A stretch of DNA of 64,000 bases from Elymus sibiricus (taxonomy: Eukaryota; Streptophyta; Magnoliopsida; Poales; Poaceae): NCBI GenBank assembly GCA_039707655.1, contig CM077665.1:295124205-295188204 (forward strand), written 5' to 3'. The notes under the pieces were generated by a model. The model searched no databases and was not told the DNA's origin. It saw only the letters and a list, made by a program, of their open reading frames with translations. Positions 44,999-56,769 of the stretch are shown piece by piece (within the stretch, counting starts at the first letter, position 1; each line of letters starts with the position of its first letter). The position numbers and the translations under genes were made by a program.

Positions 44999-46278
44999 CT
45001 AGAAGCCCCAAGCCCCATCGTCCTGCCTGTCCTCTTCCTTCCTTCTGGGTGGTGGTGGTAGCGGTGGTAGGCCGCCCTCACGAGGACGGGCCTCACGAGG
45101 CTGGCCACGGCATGACCCCTCCGGAGGGTCATCGAGCCAGCGGTCCTCCCGAGCCTGATCGCGCCAGCGGTCCTCTCGAGCCTGATCGCGCCAGCGGTCC
45201 TCTTGAGGCTGGTCTCGCCACCCCTGACGCGGTTCCCGGTTGTCCCAACGGCCTCCACCGCGGCCTCCGCCGCGTCCGAAGCCACGATCAGTGCGTCCAG
45301 GGCGTCGGCCGAAGTGTTCAGCACGGACCAGCCTGAGTTCCTGGCAGTCGGCGGTGTCGTGGTTGTTGGTGCCATGGAAGATGCAGGTCGGTCTCCCTCC
45401 TGCGGGGTGTTCCTCGCCTCGGCTTCGCTTCGCCTCAGGCTTGGCCGCAAGCACCGCGGGGGCCTTGCGCTTCATCTCCTTGGCCTTGGTCTTCTTTTCC
45501 TCTGGCTCTACCACCGGAGTCTCACGGAGTGACATGCGACCTTCTTCGGCCTTGGTGCACCTGTTCGCCAGGTTGAACATCTCCAGGGCTGAGCACAGTT
45601 CGTCGTTCATGGCGAGCTCCTCTTTCATCTTGAGGTCCGTGACGCCGTCGGTGAATGCGGAGATGATAGCCTCATCCGACGCCTTCGGGACCTTGAGGCG
45701 CGTAGTTGTGAAGCGCTGTATGAACTTGTGCAGGGTCTCTCCATCCTGCTGCTTTACACGCCGCAGGTCGTTCACGGTGAGCGCACGGTCGCGGGTGCCT
45801 TGGAAGTTGGCGACGAAGCACTTGCGCAGGTCGTCCCAGGAGGTGATGGATCCCTCCGGGAGGTTGAGGAGCCACGAGAGCGCGCCGCCCTTGAGCGCCA
45901 TGGGGAACCAGCACGCCATGACCTTGTCGTCTCCACCGGCCGCCCGGATGCTCAACGAGTAGAGCTGTAGGAACTCGGCGGGATACGGGGTGCCGTCGTA
46001 GCGAGGGGGTAGGTCGGGCTTGAAGTTGCAGGGCCACGTGGTTTGATGGAGCTCCGGGGCGATGGCGAGGCACCCCACCGGCTCGACGGGTGCTGCATGT
46101 GCGGGCGGGGCCCGGTCTTGGCGCTCCTGTGGGGCCGCCTCGAGTGGTGCCCAGTCGCGACGCTGGTTCGGCAGCGCGGGGAGCGCACGCGCGTCGACGC
46201 GCGGCCGGGGTACCACCTGGCATCTTACTTCATCTCTTACCCTTGCTCGTGGACCACGGGGCTGGTCGCACGGGCGCG
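44999..46278 (-). pseudogene. gag: TAT2 gag, main part
   Basis: Open on the minus strand from the insertion edge to TAG at 44999. The gag core runs NFKPDLPPRYDGTPYPAEFLQ, LNLPEGSITSWDDLRKCFVANF, ETLHKFIQRFTTTR (capsid-type fold). A basic KAKEMKRKAP region, a C-X2-H-type knuckle (CIFHGTNNHDTADC) and Arg/Gly/Trp/Asp repeats (WRDQAREDR, three times) follow. The N-terminal 157 codons lie across the Athila-like insertion at 53683-54154. Confidence 0.8.
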
Positions 46279-47797
46279 TGATAATCCCCAAGTGCAAGGA
46301 ATCATCGTAGCAATTTCCAAAGGTGAAAGTGATAAGTATGGAGTGTCGAACCCACAAGGAGCTAAAGGTAAGATCAATATTCTCTCAAGTCCTGTCTGCC
46401 ACTGATACGACTCTACGTACACCGAACGTTTGCTTCCAACTAGAAACGAGAAATAAAACTACGTTGTGGGTATGAAGAGGATAGCTTTGCATGATATCGG
46501 AGAGCTAAAATATAAAAATAGGTGCTGTTATCATAAATTTAGAATATATTACAATGTATTACAAACAGCGAGGGTGGAGTAATGATGGGTCGGTGTGCGG
46601 AATTGTCCTAGGCAATTGTTAACAAGATCGGTAATCATTATTGCAATTTTATATGAGGGAGAGGCATAAGCTAACATACTTTCTCGACTTGGATCATATG
46701 CACTTATGATTGGAACTCTAGCAAGCATCCGCAACTACTAAAGATCATTAAGGTAAAACCCAACCATAGCATTAAAGCATCAAGTCCCCTTTATCCCACA
46801 CGCAACAACCCACCTACTCGGGTTTATGCTTCTGTCACTCAAGCAACCCACTATAAGCGAATCATGAACGTATTGCAACACCCTACAACGGGAATCCATC
46901 ATGTGTGCGCGACACGGAAGGCACAATAGGACATCACCAAAATAAACATACAACTCAAACCAATCTATATCATCAATCAACCCATAGGACAAAAGTAATT
47001 TACTCAAAACATCATAGGATGGCAACACTTCATTGGATCATAATATGTGGCATAAAGCACCATGTTCAAGTAGGGGATTACAGCGGGGTGCGGGAGAATG
47101 GACCGCTAAAAGGAGATGAGGATGGTGATGCAGAAGGTGATGTTGATGAAGACGATCACCACGGTGATGGTTCCCCCGATGGCACTCCGGCGCCACCGAG
47201 AGAGAGGGGGAGAGGGTCTCCCCCTTGTGCTTCCTCCTCCATGGCCTCCCCCCTGGTTGGGGGAAGGTTCTCCCTCTGGTCCTTGGCCTCCATGGCGATG
47301 AAGGCCCCTCCGTCCACCTCCTCCATGGTCTCCGGTGAAGGTGACCCCCTCCGGCAGGGTGCCGGAGAGGGCCAAGATTGATCTTTCGTGGCTCTGGAGA
47401 CTTGCGGCGGCGGAACTTCCGATCTTAGTTTTTTTGGCGTTTTGGGTATTTATAGGAGTATATGGCATTGGTCCCACGTCCGGAAGGTTCCCGAAGAAGT
47501 CACAAGCCAGGGGGCGCGCCCTGGGGGGGGGGCGCCCCTGTGGCTTGTGGCTTCCTCGGCCTTCCCCTCCGGTGACTCTTCACTCCAGTATTTTTTATAT
47601 TTTCCAAAAATATTCTCCGTAAATTTTCAGCTCATTCCGAGAACTTTTATTTCTGCACAAAAACAACACCACGGTAGTTCTGCTGAAAACAGCGTCAGTC
47701 CGGGTTAGTTCTAATAAAATCATACCAAAATCATATAGAATTATTGTAAACATGGCATGAATACTTCATAAATTATAGATACGTTGGAGACGTATCA
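46279..47797 (-). repeat. 3' LTR of the Athila-like element
   Basis: TGATAATCCCC to GACGTATCA. TATA on the minus strand, CCTATAAATACCC, near 47443-47455. The PPT on the minus strand, TAAGCTTGGGGATGC, is at 47798-47812. The ORFs inside are not genes. Confidence 0.86.
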
Positions 47798-49319
47798 GCA
47801 TCCCCAAGCTTAATTCCTGCTCGTCCTCGAGTAGGTAAATGATAAAAAAGATAATTTATGAAGTGTGAATGCTAGCAAGTGCACAAGTTTGATCAATGAT
47901 AATTCCAATCACTTTTTCTAGCATCAATATAAACCATAAACAGTAGCTCATCTCATAAAACTTCTCATGATCAAGTAACAAGCTATTCACATGTTAAAGT
48001 ATAGACCAAAAAGTTTCTTGAAAACTAACAAACCATATTCCTAGTCATCGAACAATTGCAATTCATCTTATTTTCTGGAAGGGTCTATGTAAGAGCTTTG
48101 ATTTAGCAAATTCCACATACTCAACTATCATATAGTCTTCCATGATTATTGACACTCAAAGCATACTTTTAGAACAAATAGCATCCATCGAACACAGAGA
48201 AAGATAGGGGCTTAATGTTTTGCCTCCCAACTTATTTATCATATAGATAATTGTCAACAATAATAATTCATGATCAAATATATTTGTGTGGATATATATG
48301 TCTAGATCATTCCCCAACACATGACGGTTGTCAAGAGAAAAAGGCAAAATATAGGAAGTGGTGAAGATCACCATGACTCTTGCATATAGGTAAGTACTAG
48401 AAAGTAAAAGATAGGCCCTTCGCAGAGGGAAGCAGAGGTTGTCATGCGCTTTTTGTTTTTGGATGTGCAAACCCTTAATGCAAAGGAACGTCACGTTGTA
48501 TTGCCCTTTGTGATAGCAACCTTTATTATGCAGTCCGTCACTTTTATTTCTTTACCATCACAAATTCGTACAACGCTTATTTTCCCTCACAATAAAAGAT
48601 CGCACATATTTAGGAGCAATTTTTATTGCCTTTTGCACCGATGACAACTTACTTGAAGGATCTTACTCAATCCATAGGTAGGTATAGTGGACTCTCATGG
48701 CAGAACTGGTTTAAGGGTGTTTGGATGCACAAGTTGTATTTCTACTTGGTGCGGAAGTTTTGGCTAGTATGAGGTGGAAGCAAGCACCACATGTTGGAGG
48801 ATCCATAACAATATAACTTCTATACAAATATACCCAAACATAACTCATTAAGTTGTCTTCCTTGTCCAACTTCAACTAATTTGCTCAAGTTTGAAAATAG
48901 TTAATGGGAATTCACAATCATAGAAGATGTCCAAGATAGTATATTTATATGTGGAATCTCTCTTCCTTCAATATTCTTTCATGAATTGTTCAAGTGACCA
49001 ATGCGGTGTTTGCTAACTTTCAATAAATTTCACCACCTATACTTATTATGTGTGAAGTCATTACTCTCCATGGGATAGGTATATGAAGCATATTTAATTT
49101 CAGATTTATGATATTCAATTCATTCAACCATTTACTCATAGGATAAAAGTGAAGCACGGGAGTGAATGACAAACTACTCCAAAAAGATATAAGTGAAGAG
49201 CAATGAGTAGCCAACAATTAAATAACTATGTGAGGACTCTCAAATCTCAGAATTTCAGATCCAATGATTTTATTCAAACAGAAAGCAAAAGAAAAATAGC
49301 ACTCCAAGAATAGCACGCA

Positions 49320-51790
49320 TCATGTGAACGAATAAGAATTTAGGCTCAACATAGGCTAACCGATAATTGTTGATGAAGAGAGGTGGGATGCGTAGCATCC
49401 CCAAGCTTAGATACTTGAGACTTCTTGAAATATTTACTTGGGGTGCCTTGGGCATCCCCAAGCTTGAGCTTTTGTATCTCGTTCAATCCTCTCATATCAT
49501 GGTTTTACCTATTCTCAAAAATTTCATCCACACAAAACTCGAAAAGAACTCGTGAGATAGGTTAGTACTCATAAGAATAAATCAACACTTCATGTACTGA
49601 CAAGACAAGTTGCACAATAATTTTCAAACATCATCTACTGTTTACTATCGTTTCCTCAATTGATATCTACCAATATAGGCTATGGAAACTAGAGGATAAG
49701 TAGATAACAAAACTATGACAGCAATCTGTCCAAACAGAACAGTCTGTAGCAATTTATAACAACAGTGTACTTACATAACTCAAAAAATTATTAAAATTTA
49801 GGACATGCTAAGGAATTTATATGACAATACTGTGTAAAAATTTCAGAAACTTTCCGCATTCCAGTAAAATATGAAAATTCAAACACTACAGCCAAAGTTT
49901 CTGTTTTTACACAGCACTCATCAAAACATGCAATGCAAGCATCCTAAGGCAATTCTTGGAAATTTTTATTGAAAAACAAGATTATAAATAACACCTAACA
50001 TAAAATAACAAAATATAATGACTATCCAAGCAAAGCACATATTATGTGACGAATAAAAATATAGCTCCAAGCGAGGTTACCGATAATGTTGAAGACGAAA
50101 GAGGGGATGCTTCCGGGGCATCCCCAAGCTTAGGCGCTTGAGTCTTCCATGGATATTACCTTGGGGGTGCCTTGGGCATCCCCAAGCTTAGGTTCTTGTC
50201 ACTCCTTATTCTCCTCATATCGGTGTCTCACCCAAAACTTGAAAACTTTAATCACACCAAACTTAACGGAACTTCGTGAGAAGGGTTAGTGTAATAAAGA
50301 TAAATCATTCACTTAGGTACTGTCAAGACAAGATTCATAATTTTTCCCACATGATACCTACTGTATTATATCATTCCCATAATTTATACCGCTAAATATA
50401 AGCCATGGAAAAACTAAAACAAGCAAACTATGCATGCAAAACAGAATCTGTCAAAAACAGAACAGTCTGTGAAGATCTGTAGTGTAACCATACTTCCCTG
50501 TCTCTAAAAATTCTGAAAAATTAGGACAACCTAGGAAATTTGTATATAAATCATGTGTAAAAAATTCAGAATCTTTTGAATCTCTGGTGAATTTATAAAA
50601 ATTCTTTACTGGGCACCAAAGTTTCTGTTTTTGCACAGAATCAAGTCAACTATCAACCACATCATCCCAAAGGCATTACTTGGCACTTTATTGAAATAAA
50701 AGGCACAAAACATGATTACTACAGTAGCTTAATCATGTTAAAACACAAAAACAGAAAGGGTAAATATTGGGTTGTCTCCCAACAAGCGCTTTTCTTTAAT
50801 GCCTTTATAGCTAGGCATGACATTGATACACTTCCAAACCCAATTCCGATGGAAATTTTATTCATACTCTAAAAGATATAAGTGAAGTTCATAGAGCATT
50901 CTACAATTAATGAAGATTAACCAATACCCAAGCTCAAAATATATAAGTGAAGCACACGAAGCATTCTATAAAGCCATACTCAAAAGATTTAAGTGAAGCA
51001 CAAAGAGCATTCTACAAAGCCATGCTCAAAATATTTAAGTGAAGCGCAAATAGCATTCTACAAAGCCATGCTCAAAATATTTAAGTGAAGCGCATGAAGC
51101 ATTCTATAAATCAATGAAGGACTAACTCATACTAGAAGGGTGCATAAAAGGGAAAGAAAAACACTAAAAACGCATATCATGTGAACAAAACAAAAACCGA
51201 GGTATACCGATAATTGTTGAAGAATAAAGATGGGATGCCTTCTGTGGCATCCCCAAGCTTAGATGCTTGTGTATCCTTGAAATATTTACTTGGGGTGCCT
51301 TGGTCATCCCCAAGCTTGAACTCTTGTCTCTCCGTATTCTTCTTATATCAATACCTCCTCGATCTTCGAACACTTCATTCACACAAAACTTAACAAAACC
51401 CTTGTGAGCTCCGTTAGTATAATAAAGCAAAATACTACTTTAAGTACTGTTGTGAACTCATTCCAAATTCATATTAGCATTATATATACTGTAGTCCAAC
51501 TTCACCATGGTTCATACCCCCCGATACTACCCATAGATTCATCAAAATAAGAGAACAATGCATAGAAAACAGAATCTGTCAAAAACAGGACAGTCTGTAG
51601 CAATATGGAAACTTCGTATACTTCTGTAGACCAAAAAATTCTGAAAATTTAGGAAAAATTAAACAATTTATATACAAGTACTGTGTAAAAATTTCAGAAA
51701 CTTTTGACGTTCCAGTAAGAAATGTAAATTCATGCACTACAGTCAAAGTTTCTGTTTTTGCACAGCACAAAGCAAAAAAGCAATCTATTT
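49320..51790 (-). repeat. three diverged ~600-bp direct repeats containing PPT copies
   Basis: Copies near 49320-49950, 50030-50650 and 51160-51790. Each has, in order on the plus strand, GGCATCCCCAAGCTTAG, TTACTTGGGGTGCCTTGG, a second CATCCCCAAGCTT, an ACTCGTGAGA-like word, AACAGAACAGTCTGTAG, and AAAGTTTCTGTTTTTGCACAGCA. On the minus strand the paired AAGCTTGGGGATGC words equal the polypurine tract beside the 3' LTR. Confidence 0.8.
50870..51110 (-). repeat. 46-bp minisatellite in the Athila-like element
   Basis: AAGTGAAG-anchored units at 50880, 50945, 50991, 51037 and 51083, with a 46-bp period for the last four and GCATTCTA(C/T)AAAGCCAT between anchors. Confidence 0.75.
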
Positions 51791-52136
51791 GTCCTAAAAC
51801 CAAATATTGGCACATTATTTTTATAATACAATGGATATATACAAGGGGATAATTATTTTTGAGAAGCTTCCATGAAAAATTCTACATTGTTTCCATGAGC
51901 ATGAACACAAGTGTTCAAGGTCGACCCTCACTTCTCCAATGCACAACTTTCGAATCACTTCTCTTTTTGAAAAACTTCTTAGGCAAGTGGCAAGTAATTC
52001 TTTTTGTATTTTTCATTATTTAATTTTTTTGTTTGTTTCACCCACAACTAAAGAAAGCAAAAAAAAAGGAAAACAAAATCTACTAAGTGAAGAAAGCAAT
52101 CAAGCACACACGAGAATATCAACCCCACGCTATTGC

Positions 52137-52155
52137 TCCCCGGCAACGGCGCCAG
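52137..52155 (-). other. primer-binding site, Athila-like element
   Basis: TGGCGCCGTTGCCGGGGAG on the minus strand, 9-10 bases from the LTR end. This is the classic Athila/TAT PBS, usually assigned to tRNA-Asp. Confidence 0.8.
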
Positions 52156-52164
52156 AAAAGAGCT

Positions 52165-53677
52165 TGATAATCCCCAAGTGCAAGGAATCATCGTAGCAAT
52201 TTCCAAAGGTGGAAGTGATAAGTATGGAGTGTCGAACCCACAAGGAGCTAAAGGTAAGATCAATATTCTCTCAAGTCCTGTCTGCCACTGATACGACTCT
52301 ACGTACGCCGAACGTTTGCTTCCAACTAGAAACGAGAAATAAAACTACGTTGTGGGTATGAAGAGGATAGCTTTGCATGATATCGGAGAGCTAAAATATA
52401 AAAATAGGTGCTGTTATCATAAAGTTAGAATATATTACAATGTATTACAAACAGCGAGGGTGGAGTAATGATGGGTCGGTGTGCGGAATTTTCCTAGCCA
52501 ATTGTTAACAATATCGGTAATCATTATTGCAATTTTATATGAGGGAGAGGCATAAGCTAACATACTTTCTCTACTTGGATCATATGCACTTATGATTGGA
52601 ACTCTAGCAAGCATCCGCAACTACTAAAGATCATTAAGGTAAAACCCAACCATAGCATTAAAGCATCAAGTCCCCTTTATCCCATACGCAACAACCCACC
52701 TACTCGGGTTTATGCTTCTGTCACTCAAGCAACCCACTATAAGCGAATCATGAACATATTGCAACACCCTACAGCGGGAATCCTTCACGTGTGCGCGGCA
52801 CGGAAGGCAGACAGCACCAAAATAAACATACAACTCAAACCAATCTATATCATCAATCAACCCATAGGACAAAAGTAATCTACTCAAAACATCATAGGAT
52901 GGCAACACATCATTGGATCATAATATGTGGCATAAAGCACCATGTTCAAGTAGGGGATTACAGCGGGGTGTGGGAGAGTGGACCGCTAAAAGGAGATGAG
53001 GATGGTGATGAAGAAGGTGATGTTGATGAAGACGATCACCGCGGCGATGGTTCCCCCGATGGCACTCCGACGCCACCGAGAGAGAGGGGGAGAGGGTCTC
53101 CCCCTTGTGCTTCCTCCTCCATGGCCTCCCCCCTAGTTGGGGGAAGGTTCTTCCTCTGGTCCTTGGCCTCCATGGCGATGAAGGCCCCTCCGTCCACCTC
53201 CTCCATGGTCTCCGGTGAAGGTGACCCCCTCCGGCAGGGTGCCGGAGAGGGCCAAGATTGATCTTTCGTGGCTCTGGAGACTTGAGGCAGCGGAACTTCC
53301 GATCTAGGTTTTTTTGGCGTTTTGGGTATTTATAGGAGTATATGGCGTTGGTCCCACGTCCGGAAGGTTTCCGAAGAAGTCACAAGCCAGTGGGGCGCGC
53401 CCTAGGAGGGGCGCCCCTGTGGCTTGTGGCTTCCTCGGCCTTCCCCTCCGGTGACTCTTCACTCCAGTATTTTTTATATTTTCCAAAAATATTCTCCGTA
53501 AATTTTCAGCTCATTCCGAGAACTTTTATTTCTGCACAAAAACAACACCACGGTAGTTCTGCTGAAAACAGCGTCAGTCCGGGTTAGTTCTAATAAAATC
53601 ATACCAAAATCATATAGAATTATTGTAAACATGGCATGAATACTTCATAAATAAATAGATACGTTGGAGACGTATCA
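52165..53677 (-). repeat. 5' LTR of the Athila-like element
   Basis: 1513 bp, pair of 46279-47797. TATA on the minus strand near 53323-53335. Confidence 0.86.
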
Positions 53678-53682
53678 GCGCG

Positions 53683-54154
53683 CCTCGCGCCTGGGCTCGG
53701 GGTCGACGTTACGCTGCGGAGGAGGCTGTGGCGCATCGTGGGCCACGTCGTCTGCCAGGGAAGGCCGGGGACGAAACGAGTAAGAGAGCGCTGAAGCGTC
53801 GCCGGCAGCGCTGACGAGCTCCGCGATGCACTGAAGCCAGTCGTCTTAGCGGTCGGGGGCGGGGCGGTAGCGGAGCAGCTCGTTCGCCATGGCGAGTGCG
53901 CCCGAACCGCGCGCCGTCCCGGGCCGGACGTGGGAGGACGACCCGGTAGCTGGAACGATCGACGGAGTGGCTGTGTGGCCGTCGTGCCGCGCGGTGACCG
54001 GCTGGTAGGAGTCGTGTTGTTCGTGGGCATCCGGGCCCGTGGCGGCGTTGGCCACAGGCGAGGGGGACCAAAGCGCGCCGACGCGGCCCACGGGTGCCGT
54101 CTGGGCAACGCGGGCAGCTCGGCGCTCGGCGTGGGCTCGGCGGGCGTCAGACAT
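53683..54154 (-). pseudogene. gag: TAT2 gag, N-terminal part
   Basis: Begins MSDARRAHAERRAAR at 54152-54154, about 50 bp after the PBS. The frame is low in complexity (Ala/Arg-rich), with TAA at 53846 interrupting it just before DDWLQCIAELVSAAG. It then runs to the GCGCG target, where the Athila-like element splits it. The frame rejoins at 46278. Confidence 0.68.
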
Positions 54155-54203
54155 CGGAGCAGCGAGGTGGGAGAAGAGCTTGGCTCGGGGAAGACTCTGA
54201 CAC

Positions 54204-54225
54204 GCCCCCTACCTGGCGCGCCAAA
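54204..54225 (-). other. primer-binding site, TAT2
   Basis: TTTGGCGCGCCAGGTAGGGGG on the minus strand, directly after LTR end ATCCGACA. Same PBS as the 3.9 kb element at 12197. Confidence 0.8.
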
Positions 54226-55116
54226 TGTCGGATTTCGGGCTCCGCAAAACCCTCAAGGTTCGAACACAGGGGCGTGTGCGAAGCTTCCCTGCGGCCACGC
54301 CCTACTTAGCTTGCTACACGATGGTGACTACGGCGAACTCGCACGATGACGAGGAAGAAGATGAACACGGTGGTTTACCCAGGTTCGGGCCGCTGCGAAG
54401 CGTAATACCCTACTCCTGCTTTGGTGGATTGCCTCACGGGGAGGTGTGGTGGATGAACTAGTACAGTGGTTTCGAGCCTCACGAGGGCGCTCGAGTGGTG
54501 CTCTTGGTTCTTTGCCTTGTCTTGTGTTTTTCGTCCTGCTCTCTACGGTGCAGCCTAGCCTCTATATATAGCAGTGGCCCGGGTCCTCTTCCCTTATCAC
54601 AATGGCGGGATGGGATCCCACAACGGCCAAATTTGAAGGGGGACAGGAGTACATCCCCGCCCTGTCCAAAGGTGGTCTTCGCCTGCAAAGTAGCTGTCGA
54701 TGACGCAGAGGTGGGCTCGGCGATGACATCCGTCCTGCGGGGCTCGTGGTCGTGGTCTTGTTGCACCAGAATGGAAACCTTTGGGGCATGCTTTGGGAAC
54801 CCGCGTACGTCCTTGCTCCCTTTGCACCAAAGGGGAAACTGCTCCACCTGGCGCGCTGGCGCCCGCCCGTCCTTCCTTGCGTCATCTTTGACTCCTGAGG
54901 CCGGGTTCTGCATAGAGATCTCCGCCGCTCCTAAGGGGGCCTAAGGAGGCCCACTCCTTGCTGGTCTTGGTGTCGTTCTTCCTCGCGAGCCTTGGGTCCT
55001 CGCGAGGGCCTTGTCTTGAGTGGAATCTCGCCAGGCCGTGTTTGGCTGACGAGGTGGGCCATGCCCTAGGCCGCAAGCAGGCAGGTCTGGGTACCCCCGT
55101 TCCCAGAACGCCGATA
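54226..55116 (-). repeat. 5' LTR of TAT2
   Basis: TGTCGGATTTCGG to AGAACGCCGATA; pair of 37635-38525, 891 bp. Minus-strand TATA (CTATATATAG) near 54562-54571. TSD GACGC at 55117-55121. Confidence 0.86.
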
Positions 55117-55121
55117 GACGC

Positions 55122-56592
55122 AAGTGAGGCATTGAAGAAGAATGTCCGAGTAAGTACTCTTGTAAGTACCTTCCTCAGTCGGAATTTTTATTTCTGTCTT
55201 GTGAGGATTTGCATCCGAGCACACCGGCTGGGTGTCTTTGAGTTCCAGTGGGGGCGCGCTGAGCGCACCCACTGGGTGTAGTCCCCGAGACTGCCGTTGA
55301 CTGAACCAGTCGGCGGGAGTCTTAGAGTCCGAATGAATTCAATGTTCGATCCGTCTGTTAAGTCTAGATCAAAAACCTTGTATTTGATTTTCCAGTGGGG
55401 GCGCGCTGAGCGCACCCACTGGGTGTAGTCCCCGAGACTGCCGTCGACTGAAGCAGTCGGCGGGAGTCTTAGAGTTCGAGTCAAAATTTTGACCAATACC
55501 CTTTGCTTCAATTCTTGTTTGCAGTCTGTTTGTGAGCTCGGAAGTCACTATAGAGCTTTGGAGAAAGAGGTGCAGGAACTGCGCATCAGCCATGAGGCTT
55601 AGAAGGCCAAGAACGTCCGACTGGAGGAGGAGAAGAAGGCAATTGAAGGTATGCTCATCTTGCCCGACTGCTGCAATAACTGCCGTTCTTCTGTGTCTGA
55701 CTGAGTCTATCTCATCAGATCTTCGTGGCAAAAATCGTAAACTTCTCGAGAGGCTGAAGAGTTCTATTTCTTTAAAAACTGTGAAGATGGCCCTCGAGAA
55801 GAAGGACACAGATCTGGCGGCTGCTCAAAAGGAGGCTGGCCGAAAGACCAAGGAGGCTGAAGAGAAGCCGAAGGCAGTCGGGAAGCTGGAGGAAGAGAAG
55901 AAGGCTCTGGAAGCTGCCGCGATGAAATCCAAGGAGGAGCTCGTTGAACTGAAGAAGTCATCACCGCGAGGAAGAACGAGCTGGAGCAGTTTGTCGAGGA
56001 GTATGGCGACTCCGTGAGCGAAAAACTCACAAGTAATGTTCCCGAGTGATCCTTGTCCGGACGAATGAATTCTGATCACTTCTGACTCTTTTCTTCATCT
56101 GACGCGAACCCAGATTTCTGTGATGACGTCGCCGAGGAGACTGACAAGATTGAGAAGGAGCTGGACCCGTCCCTAGAGCTGCTCAAGGACAGTGCTGCTA
56201 TGGCCATTCTTCGCTTGGAAGAACGTGTCGATCAAGTGACTTCGTATATGAAGAGGCTCAGCACTGCTGTCTCGGAGATTGATCGAGATGTCTTCTCCGA
56301 CGAAGAGCCCTCGAAGGATCCGGAATCAGCCCTTACCCGAGTGAGGGACGTGCCAAGCCGAGTGAAAGCTTGGAAAAAATCCGCATCCCGGGCCGGAGCC
56401 GACATTGCCCTCTCACTCGTCCACGTCCACTGCAAGGGAGTGGATGAGAAGAAGCTGAAGTCCCTGGAGGTCACCAACAGGAAGCACGTCAAGGTCGAAG
56501 ACTTCATGGAGATGTTCATGGAAGCTGCCACTCGGATCGCCGACAACATCGACCTGGACACCTTCGTCGAAGCAGTGCCTCTGCCTGAGTGA
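55122..56592 (+). pseudogene. TAT1 antisense ORF, 3' exons (coiled coil)
   Basis: Resumes the frame cut at 37634 (KTAYDA joined to SEALKKNVR). GT-AG introns are at 55150-55524 (GTAAGT to TTGCAG), 55649-55718 (GTATGC to ATCAG) and 56033-56113 (GTAATG to CCCAG). Exons are thus 55122-55149, 55525-55648, 55719-56032 and 56114-56592. The product is a long Lys/Glu coiled coil (ALEKEVQELRISHEA to KAVGKLEEEKKALEA) and a C-terminal domain (FCDDVAEETDKIE to DNIDLDTFVEAVPLPE). TAG at 55600 (in HEA*KAKNVRLE) is the only clear stop. Role unknown. Confidence 0.75.
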
Positions 56593-56769
56593 TTGTCGGG
56601 TTTAAAACTCTTTAAGCTTTCGCCTCGGAATGCTGAGTGGTAGCTGTAACCGTAAGACTTTGAATGAGCCTGAGGCTCCCATCATCAGAACCTTTATCCG
56701 TACTTTCGTTTCAAGTGACGTAGTTTTTATTTGCGTTGGCTTTATTCGATCTTTGATTTCTGAATGCTT

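Larger units (their letters stand above)
47798..52164 (-). other. internal region of the Athila-like element, no coding capacity
   Basis: AT-rich, with stops in every frame. It contains three copies of a 600-bp direct repeat and a 46-bp minisatellite (listed separately). The PBS end is at 52137-52164. The remaining parts (47815-49310 and 50650-50870) show nothing I recognise. Confidence 0.6.
46279..53677 (-). mobile_element. 7.4 kb non-autonomous Gypsy element with Athila-type PBS (LARD)
   Basis: LTRs 46279-47797 (1519 bp) and 52165-53677 (1513 bp), TSD GCGCG (46274-46278, 53678-53682). On the minus strand the LTR starts TGATACGTCTCCAACG and ends TTGGGGATTATCA. Nine bases on is the PBS TGGCGCCGTTGCCGGGGAG, the type usual in Athila elements. 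The 4.4 kb internal region has no gag or pol and consists of long direct repeats. The LTRs differ at about 35 sites by eye. It split the gag of TAT2. Confidence 0.9.
37635..55116 (-). mobile_element. TAT-lineage Gypsy retrotransposon (TAT2), pol largely deleted
   Basis: Two 891-bp LTRs (37635-38525 and 54226-55116) are flanked by the TSD GACGC (37630-37634, 55117-55121). On the minus strand: PBS, gag (itself split by an Athila-like insertion), protease, an RT scrap, two tandem arrays, the aORF on the opposite strand, PPT and 3' LTR. RT, RNase H and integrase are missing, so it depends on a relative. The LTRs differ at roughly 25-30 positions by eye. Two terminal bases are changed: T to A at 37635, and the penultimate C to T at 55115. 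Confidence 0.88.

Noticed and set aside
45049..46310. Plus-strand ORFs opposite TAT2 gag
   Set aside because: The minus strand has clear gag motifs; the plus frames do not.
46905..47381. 158-codon ORF repeated at 52791-53261
   Set aside because: Lies in both LTRs of the Athila-like element and is U3/R sequence, with no domain.
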